Source: Pseudomonadota bacterium
GTDB taxonomy: Bacteria; Pseudomonadota; Gammaproteobacteria; Burkholderiales; Thiobacillaceae
Length of the DNA: 38,886 nt
Assembly (NCBI GenBank): GCA_021784115.1
Contig: JAJXTE010000009.1
Location: forward strand, 1 to 38,886
Reading direction: 5' to 3'
Shown here: piece after piece, positions 33,373 to 38,886 of the stretch
Layout of the letters: each line of letters starts with the position of its first letter
Numbering within the stretch: position 1 is the first letter of the stretch
The notes under the pieces: model-generated
What the model was told of the DNA's origin: nothing
Databases searched by the model: none
The model's input: only the letters and a program-made list of their open reading frames with translations
Program-made: the position numbers and the translations under genes

Positions 33373-34827
33373 GTGACTCCCCAAGCTTTTCGCCGCATTG
33401 CAGTGATCGTCCTTGGCGCGCTGGCGCTGAGCCACTGCGCGCACAGTCCGGTCGGCCGGGGCAAGGGCTCCGTGCTGATGTCCGAACAGCAGGAAATCCA
33501 GCTGGGCGCACAGGCCAGCCAGGCGGTGCTGCAGGAATATGCCCCCCTGGATCGTCCCGCTCTGCAGGCTTACGTGAACGAGGTGGGCCAGCGGCTGGCG
33601 AAGCAGAGCCAGCGACCGACCCTGCCCTGGCATTTCGCCGTGGTCGACAGTCCCGACGTCAACGCCTTTTCCCTGCCGGGTGGCCATGTCTACATCACGC
33701 GCGGGCTCATGGCGTATCTCAATTCCGAGGCCGAGCTGGCCGGGGTGATCGGCCACGAAATCGGCCACGTCGCCGCGCGCCACGGCGTGCGCCAGCAGGG
33801 CGCGTCCACTGCGGACGGAGCGGGTGTGGCGTTGGGCTCGCTCCTGGTGCCGGAGACGGACAATCAGGCGGGTGCCGCCCTCGTGCAAACACTGGCGCCC
33901 GCCTGGCGCGCCGGCTACGGACGCGGGCGCGAACTGGAAGCGGTTCGCCTCGGCGCTGACTATCTGGCGAAAGCCGGCTACGACCCGCAGGCGATGATCG
34001 AGGTCATTGCCCTATTGAAAAACCAGCAACTGTTTTCAGCCGAGCAGGCCAGGCGGGACGGGCACCCCTCGCCTGCCACGTATCATGGGAGCTTCGCTAT
34101 GCTCCCCGGCGACGATGCGCAGCTCAAGCAGGGGGTGGCCGATGCCAGCAAACACGCCATTGCCAATCCGCGCGAGGGCCGCACCGACTACCTGCAGAAA
34201 ATGGCGGGACTGTACTTCGGCGACAGCCCGGATCAGGGCGTGATTCGCAACAACGCGCTGCTGCATGAAAGACTCGGCCTGACAATCCAGTTCCCGTTGG
34301 GGTGGCGGGTGCAAAACCGGCCCGACCGGGTCTCGGCGACGAGTCCCCAGGGCGATGCGATCGTCGAGCTGGTCCAGGGGCCGCAGAACGACAATCCGCT
34401 GGAGACGCTGCAGAAGGGCGTCAAGCTGGACGCCGGTGCGCGCTACGACAGCGGGCGCCTCAGTGGCTATCCGGCCGCATTCGCGGCGGGCGCACAGCAG
34501 GGCAAGCCGGCGGTGGTGGCGGTCGTGGTGTTCAACGGCACGCAATACCTGATTGCCGGCATGACCCGGGACGCACTCGCCTACGAACGCGAACGCAGCG
34601 CCTTGCGTGCGGCGATCAACAGCTTCCGCGCAATGACACCCGCAGAGAGGCTGGCCGCCCGGCCCGAGGTGTTGCAGCTGCTCACAGCCGGCCCCGGCTT
34701 GACCATGGCGGCCCTGGCCCGGAAGTCGCCGCTGGGTGCCGTTGCCGAGGCCCAGTTGCGTCTGTTGAACAATCTCTACCCCGGCGGCGAGCCCACGCCG
34801 GGCCAGCTCCTCAAAATTGTTCAATAA
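33373..34827 (+). CDS. M48 family metalloprotease (BepA/LoiP-like class)
   Basis: Probable periplasmic zinc protease of 484 residues. Seen: an N-terminal hydrophobic segment ending in a cysteine (LALSHC near residue 22, a non-standard lipobox), the zinc motif HEIGH (His128 and His132), and a third ligand Glu189. Family sequences usually read EAD after that glutamate; here residue 191 is valine. A non-catalytic C-terminal region follows (LYFGDSPDQG, LGLTIQFPLGWRV). GTG start at 33373. Substrate is unknown; BepA-type relatives work in outer-membrane protein quality control. It overlaps the following TTG-started gene by 11 bases. Confidence 0.88.
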   Translation: MTPQAFRRIAVIVLGALALSHCAHSPVGRGKGSVLMSEQQEIQLGAQASQAVLQEYAPLDRPALQAYVNEVGQRLAKQSQRPTLPWHFAVVDSPDVNAFSLPGGHVYITRGLMAYLNSEAELAGVIGHEIGHVAARHGVRQQGASTADGAGVALGSLLVPETDNQAGAALVQTLAPAWRAGYGRGRELEAVRLGADYLAKAGYDPQAMIEVIALLKNQQLFSAEQARRDGHPSPATYHGSFAMLPGDDAQLKQGVADASKHAIANPREGRTDYLQKMAGLYFGDSPDQGVIRNNALLHERLGLTIQFPLGWRVQNRPDRVSATSPQGDAIVELVQGPQNDNPLETLQKGVKLDAGARYDSGRLSGYPAAFAAGAQQGKPAVVAVVVFNGTQYLIAGMTRDALAYERERSALRAAINSFRAMTPAERLAARPEVLQLLTAGPGLTMAALARKSPLGAVAEAQLRLLNNLYPGGEPTPGQLLKIVQ

Positions 34828-36382
34828 GCGTCCGCTTCCCCTCGCCCGAATCGGGCTGTTGCTGCTCTGCGCGGCCTGGTTGTTGCCCGGGCTGGTCGGA
34901 CACGCGCCGTGGAAGGGCGGCGACGGCGAGCACTTCGTGCAGCTGTGGCTGCTGCTGAAGAGCGGCGCCACCCCGCAGTCCGTGTCGGCCACACCGCCCC
35001 TGTATTACTGGGTGGCCATCGCCACCGCCTGGCTGACGTCGGCGTTCCTGACCCTGGCCGATGGCGCGCGGCTGGCCTCGGGGCTGTTCATCGCGCTGGC
35101 GCTGTTTTTTGTCGCGCGCACGGCCCGCGTGCTGTACGGCCCGGACTTCGCCTGGGCGGCCGCGCTCACCCTGCTTGCCTGCATGGGCCTGCTGGTTCGC
35201 GGCCACGAACTCAATGCGGCCACGGCGCAGTTCGCCTCGGCCGCGATCATGCTGTATGGCCTCGCGACGTTGCCGCATGCTCCGCGCAGCGGCTGGGCGC
35301 TGGGCGGCGGTGCGGTATTGATGCTGCTCGCCGGCGGCGCGGCGGAAGCGGCCTTGTTTCTGCTGCTGGCCGTCGTGCTGCCGGGCGTGTTCGACACCTA
35401 CCGTTCCGCGCAGGCGCGGCGCGGGCTGGCCTGGGGCGTGGGGATTGCGCTCGTTGCGAGCGCCGCATGGCTGGAGTACCTGGCCACGCAGGCCATCCCC
35501 TTGGGCCGGGCACTCAACCTGCAGCGCTGGGTGGGGGAGGCGACGCTGCGCCCGACGTTCTACCCGGGCATCCTCGGCTGGTACGCCTGGCCGGCGTGGC
35601 CGCTCGCAGTCTGGGCGCTCTACCAGGGCCGGCGCCAGTGGCGTACGCCGGGTATCCTGCTGCCGGCCGGCGCACTGCTGGGGCTGCTTGTCCTGTATGC
35701 CTTCGACACGCATCCCGGCGAGGAGCAGGGCCTCATCCTGCTGCTGCCGCTGGCCCTGCTCGGCGCGGCGGGGCTCTTCACCTTGCGGCGCGGTGCCGCC
35801 TATGCCCTGTTGTGGTTCGGCATCATGCTGTTCACCTTCCTCGCGCTGGTCCTCTGGGTCTACTGGAGCGCGCATGACCTGGGTGCTCCGGCCCGGCTGG
35901 CGGCGCGGCTGACCCGGCTGGGCATGACCAACGTGGGCGTATTTCGGCCGTGGGCACTGGCGCTCGGTTTCACCGTGACGCTGGCCTGGGTCGTGTTTCT
36001 CGCCCGGGTCCGCCGTTCGCCGCTGCGGCCCATTCTCGTGTGGACGACGGGCATGACCTTCAGCTGGGGGCTGCTGATGGCGCTGTTCCAGGCGCCGCTC
36101 GATCAGCGCCTTTCCTACGCCAGCGTGGGCAAGGTGCTTGCGGCACGGGTGCAGCCGACGGAGTGCATCCAGACGGTTCAGGTGCGCAGCCAGCAACGGC
36201 TGCTGCTCGCCTATCACAGCGGCCGGATGCTCGCGCCGGCCGACGTCGGCTGCAACTGGCTGCTGGTGGAAACCCGGCAGCGTGACATCGAGCCGCACAT
36301 TGCGGCCGACTGGGTCAAGGTGTGGAATGGCGCCCGCCCCGGCGACCGTTCCGATCGTTTCCACCTGTATGGCCGCCGCTGA
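34817..36382 (+). CDS. ArnT-like membrane glycosyltransferase
   Basis: Integral membrane protein of 521 residues with about 11 hydrophobic segments and a soluble C-terminal domain of about 100 residues. It resembles the ArnT/PMT (GT-C) family that moves sugars from lipid carriers onto lipid A or proteins. The expected first-loop acidic motif is visible as WKGGDGEHF near residue 35, and an SATPPLYYW segment follows. The start is TTG at 34817, inside the end of the M48 gene, because no ATG or GTG lies in the first 40 codons. No lipid A modification genes are nearby. The acceptor is unknown. Confidence 0.78.
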   Translation: MFNKRPLPLARIGLLLLCAAWLLPGLVGHAPWKGGDGEHFVQLWLLLKSGATPQSVSATPPLYYWVAIATAWLTSAFLTLADGARLASGLFIALALFFVARTARVLYGPDFAWAAALTLLACMGLLVRGHELNAATAQFASAAIMLYGLATLPHAPRSGWALGGGAVLMLLAGGAAEAALFLLLAVVLPGVFDTYRSAQARRGLAWGVGIALVASAAWLEYLATQAIPLGRALNLQRWVGEATLRPTFYPGILGWYAWPAWPLAVWALYQGRRQWRTPGILLPAGALLGLLVLYAFDTHPGEEQGLILLLPLALLGAAGLFTLRRGAAYALLWFGIMLFTFLALVLWVYWSAHDLGAPARLAARLTRLGMTNVGVFRPWALALGFTVTLAWVVFLARVRRSPLRPILVWTTGMTFSWGLLMALFQAPLDQRLSYASVGKVLAARVQPTECIQTVQVRSQQRLLLAYHSGRMLAPADVGCNWLLVETRQRDIEPHIAADWVKVWNGARPGDRSDRFHLYGRR

Positions 36383-36953
36383 GGTGCCCCGTGCGCAACG
36401 CGTGGCCGCCGTCATTCTGGCGGGGGGGCGCGGCCGCCGCATGGGCGGCGCGGACAAGGGGCTGATCGACTATCAGGGCCGTCCCCTGATCGAATGGGTG
36501 CTTGCCGCACTGACGCCGCAGGTCAATGAAATCGTCATCAGCGCCAATCGGAATATCGAGCGCTACGCGGCATATGGGCGTCGGGTCCTGCCGGATACCC
36601 TGCCGGACTTTCCGGGGCCGCTGGCAGGCGTACTGGCGGCGCTGCAGGCGGTGACGGCGGACTGGCTGCTGGTCGTGCCGTGCGACACGCCCCATCTACC
36701 CGCCGATCTGGCGCTCCGCCTGCTGGGCGCGGCGCAGCTCGAAGGTGTGCCGCTGGCGGTGGCGGAGGACGCGGCGCGCGTGCACCCCAGCTGCTTCCTC
36801 GTGCGCACCGACCAGCGCGACAATCTGGCCGCTTTTCTCGCTCGCGGCGAACGCGCCGTGCGTCACTGGCAGGCGGAGTTGTCCGGGACGAGGGTGCGCT
36901 TCGATGCCGCCGCGTTCGTCAACGTCAATCAGCCCGACGATCTTCGATCCTGA
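36369..36953 (+). CDS. mobA: Molybdenum cofactor guanylyltransferase
   Basis: Attaches GMP to molybdopterin to make the guanine dinucleotide cofactor of DMSO-reductase family enzymes. 194 residues. Seen: nucleotide-binding LAGGRGRRMGGADKGL near residue 18, DFPGPLAGVLAAL, and the catalytic VPCDTPHLP. ATG 36369 overlaps the end of the glycosyltransferase by 14 bases. Its presence implies a molybdoenzyme elsewhere in the genome, such as nitrate reductase or formate dehydrogenase; none is in this window. Confidence 0.93.
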   Translation: MAAAEVPRAQRVAAVILAGGRGRRMGGADKGLIDYQGRPLIEWVLAALTPQVNEIVISANRNIERYAAYGRRVLPDTLPDFPGPLAGVLAALQAVTADWLLVVPCDTPHLPADLALRLLGAAQLEGVPLAVAEDAARVHPSCFLVRTDQRDNLAAFLARGERAVRHWQAELSGTRVRFDAAAFVNVNQPDDLRS

Positions 36954-36968
36954 GCCACCGCCCTGATA

Positions 36969-36983
36969 GCCCCCGAGCGGGGC
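36969..36983. repeat. GC hairpin and repeat-rich gap after mobA
   Basis: GCCCC and GGGGC arms around a five-base loop lie 16 bases after the mobA stop, in the 87-base convergent gap before the persulfide dioxygenase. The gap also holds CGGCAGG/CCTGCCG inverted arms and a repeated GCTCCG. No T-run follows, so a terminator is not certain; it may be a dispersed repeat. Confidence 0.35.
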
Positions 36984-37040
36984 GGCAGGAATACGCTCCG
37001 GGGCGCTCCGCCTGATCTGCCCTGCCGGCGCCGTGCCCTC

Positions 37041-37790
37041 CTAGCCTTGTCGGCTCTCGGCAATCTGCTCGCAATACTGCTGCAAGTGGTCCGGCACCCC
37101 GGTCGGACAGACGCCGCATCCGCGGTTGCCGGGCACGGCATAGTCGATGAACTTGGGGTACGCGAGCTTCAATTCGCCCATCAGCCGGACGAAATCGTCG
37201 AGCGTGCGGTCGCCGCCGAGCCGGGGGTTGCGCGCCTTTTCCTGCCCGATGCTGCTGATGCGGCGCTGCTCGTAATCGTGGGCGGGATACACCAGTGTTT
37301 CGTCGGCGAGCGCGAACAGTTTGCCGCGGACGGAGTGATACAGCGCGGTCGCGTCGCCGTTCTGGAAGTCGGTGCGGCCGCAGGCCTCGATCAGCAAGGC
37401 GTCGCCGCTGTAGAGGCGGTCGCCATGCAGGTAGGCGAAATGGTTGTCGGTGTGACCGGGGGTGTGGAGCGGCGCGAGCTCGACCGAGCCCATCCTGAAC
37501 GGCGTGCCTTCGGCGATCCCGACGTCGGTGCACGGCAGCCGGTCGAACGCGGGGCCGGCGATGCGGCTGCCGGCGATGTCCTTGAGCTTTCTGGCCGAGG
37601 TGATGTGGTCGGCGTGGATGTGCGTTTCCAGCGTAAAGGCGAGCTTCAGCCCGAGCGCGTTGACCGTGGCCAGGTCGCGCTCCCAGGCAGGCAGCACCGG
37701 GTCGATCAGGAGCGCCTGGCCGGTTTGCTCGCAGCCGATGAGATAGGTGTAGGTGCTGGAAATGGGTTCAAACAGCTGTCTGAAAATCAT
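37041..37790 (-). CDS. Persulfide dioxygenase, ETHE1-type metallo-beta-lactamase fold
   Basis: Mononuclear iron enzyme that oxidises glutathione persulfide to sulfite. 249 residues. Seen: HIHADH (His57, His59, Asp61, His62), TPGHTDNH, SGDALLIEACGRTDFQ and YPAHDY, which match the ETHE1 ligand set and the GRTDF signature that separates it from glyoxalase II. The C-terminus has extra cysteines (GCGVCP and QYC) as in bacterial relatives. ATG 37790 is chosen because the product then begins MIFRQLFEP as in the family. It follows glcF by 19 bases on the same strand. It fits sulfide-handling metabolism. Confidence 0.92.
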   Translation of the reverse strand: MIFRQLFEPISSTYTYLIGCEQTGQALLIDPVLPAWERDLATVNALGLKLAFTLETHIHADHITSARKLKDIAGSRIAGPAFDRLPCTDVGIAEGTPFRMGSVELAPLHTPGHTDNHFAYLHGDRLYSGDALLIEACGRTDFQNGDATALYHSVRGKLFALADETLVYPAHDYEQRRISSIGQEKARNPRLGGDRTLDDFVRLMGELKLAYPKFIDYAVPGNRGCGVCPTGVPDHLQQYCEQIAESRQG

Positions 37791-37809
37791 GCGGCACTCC
37801 CGAAGGCGT

Positions 37810-38886
37810 TCAGGATGCGGCAAGCGCCGCGTCCAGAAGTTCCACCCAGTGTCGCACAGGAATCGGACTGCCCGATTGCAGATGGGTGAGGCAGCCGATG
37901 TTGGCGGTGGCGATCAGTTCGGGCGCGCCGGCCTGCAGATGGCCGAGCTTGCGGATCTTGAGCGCGCCGGCGATCTCGGGTTGCAGGATCGAGTAGGTGC
38001 CGGCCGAGCCACAGCACAGGTGTTTTTCCGCCACCGGGGTGAGCTCGAAGCCGGCGTCGGTCAGCAGGGCCTCGACGCCGCCGGTCAGCTTCTGCCCGTG
38101 CTGCAGGGTGCAGGGCGGGTGGTAGGCGATGCGCTTGGGGGTGAGCGGTGAGGGGTGAGTGGTAAGTGGTTTCAGCGCGTCGCGCTCGGCGACGAGGATT
38201 TCCGAAATGTCCCGTGTGGCGGCGGAGATGCGCGTGGCGCGGTCGGCGTAGTGCGGGTCGTTGCGCAGCAGCCAGCCGTAGTCTTTCACCATCACGCCGC
38301 AGCCCGATGCGGTCATCACGATGGCCTCGACCCCGGCGTTGAGACGCGGCAGCCAGGCGTCGATGTTGCGGCGCGCGGCATTGAGTCCGTCCTCGGTGTC
38401 GTTCAGGTGATGCGCCAGGGCACCGCAGCAGCCGGCTTCCTCCGCGGTGACCAAAGAAATACCAAGCCGGTCGAGCACGCGCGCGGTGGCGGCGTTGATG
38501 TTGGGCTTGAGGCCGGGCTGCACGCAGCCCTGCAGCACCAGCATGCGGCGGGCATGGCGCGGCACGGGCCAGTCGCCGGCGGTCTCCGCTGCCGGGATGC
38601 GGGTTTTCAGAAAACCGGGCATGAAGCTGCGCACGCTCTGGCCGAGCTTCAGCGCGCCGTTGAACAGCATGGACGATCCGAGGCCGGTTTTCAGCGCGGC
38701 GCGCGTTGCCGATTCGGCCACGCCGCGCCCGACCTTGTCCTCGACGATGTGGCGGCCGATGTCGAGCAGCTTGCCGTATTCCACGCCCGACGGGCAGGTC
38801 GTTTCGCAGTTGCGGCAGGTCAGGCAGCGGTCGAGGTGGAGCTGGGTTTTGGCAGTCGGCGTCGCGCCCTCGAGCACCTGCTTCAT
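37810..38886 (-). CDS. glcF: Glycolate oxidase iron-sulfur subunit (5' end outside window)
   Basis: Fe-S electron-transfer subunit of glycolate oxidase, membrane-associated with GlcD and GlcE. 358 residues are visible; the last codon in the window is ATG but it lies internally, because the first cysteine motif of GlcF is missing and the family is about 405 residues. Seen: CLTCRNCETTCPSGVEYG, and two CCG motifs (EEAGCCGALAHH and HLCCGSAGTY). A block of tandem 7-base repeats adds PLTTHPSPLTP-like residues in the middle. Glycolate oxidation is expected in organisms with Rubisco oxygenation; glcD and glcE are not in the window. Confidence 0.9.
   Translation of the reverse strand: MKQVLEGATPTAKTQLHLDRCLTCRNCETTCPSGVEYGKLLDIGRHIVEDKVGRGVAESATRAALKTGLGSSMLFNGALKLGQSVRSFMPGFLKTRIPAAETAGDWPVPRHARRMLVLQGCVQPGLKPNINAATARVLDRLGISLVTAEEAGCCGALAHHLNDTEDGLNAARRNIDAWLPRLNAGVEAIVMTASGCGVMVKDYGWLLRNDPHYADRATRISAATRDISEILVAERDALKPLTTHPSPLTPKRIAYHPPCTLQHGQKLTGGVEALLTDAGFELTPVAEKHLCCGSAGTYSILQPEIAGALKIRKLGHLQAGAPELIATANIGCLTHLQSGSPIPVRHWVELLDAALAAS
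38140..38167. repeat. Tandem heptamer repeat within glcF
   Basis: Four head-to-tail copies of GGTGAGN (GGTGAGC, GGTGAGG, GGTGAGT, GGTAAGT) inside the glcF coding frame. The unit is 7 bases, so gain or loss of a copy shifts the frame. It encodes a short proline/threonine linker in the minus-strand frame. Confidence 0.8.

Noticed and set aside
37810-38886. Treating the ATG at the right edge as the glcF start
   Set aside because: The protein would lack the first Fe-S motif; the methionine aligns with an internal position of the family.

Overview
The window is GC-rich, gene-dense chromosomal DNA. It looks like a betaproteobacterium, probably a chemolithoautotroph-like member near Thiobacillaceae/Hydrogenophilales. 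That placement is inference from remembered gene order (lysM-dprA-smg-topA divergent from def-fmt-htpX-rsmB-DUF4390-ntrYX-trkAH; fdxA-type ferredoxin; trxA-rho-rpmE) and from a persulfide dioxygenase beside a glycolate-oxidase Fe-S subunit. No rRNA, tRNA, CRISPR array, insertion sequence or prophage was seen, and no gap between genes exceeds 300 bases.

Layout. (1) 1-4873, minus strand: LysM protein, dprA, smg and topA (topA runs off the left edge), driven from a divergent promoter region at about 4890-4980. (2) 5035-16217, plus strand: a long, mostly overlapping series of def, fmt, htpX, rsmB, a DUF4390 protein, the NtrY/NtrX two-component system, TrkA/TrkH potassium uptake, a TPR protein and a YggX-type iron-trafficking protein, closed by a perfect palindromic terminator. 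(3) 16281-19242, minus strand: phoU, then the operon DUF815 ATPase - Nudix/ThiE fusion - FixH/YtkA-like membrane protein. (4) 19380-21843, plus strand: an overlapping three-gene cassette of a monohaem cytochrome c and the alpha and beta subunits of a TPP-dependent 2-oxoacid/acetoin dehydrogenase E1, with no E2 or E3. (5) 21850-31113, minus strand: a small flavin-barrel-like protein, argJ, two small unknown genes, and a repair operon fdxA - addB - addA - DUF938 methyltransferase. (6) 31272-36953, plus strand: trxA, rho, rpmE, an M48 metalloprotease, an ArnT-like glycosyltransferase and mobA. (7) 37041-38886, minus strand: ETHE1-type persulfide dioxygenase and glcF (its 5' end lies beyond the right edge).

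Most of the window is conserved housekeeping. The points that stand out are an NtrX response regulator whose AAA+ domain has lost the Walker A lysine, the Walker B aspartate and the GAFTGA loop while its sensor kinase NtrY looks intact; the orphan cytochrome c/E1 cassette that appears to interrupt a conserved argJ-DUF815-Nudix neighbourhood; the operon linking a 7Fe ferredoxin to an Fe-S-cluster AddB nuclease; and a tandem 7-base repeat inside glcF that could shift its frame. No clearly new multi-gene system was demonstrated. The cytochrome/E1 cassette is the best candidate for one.
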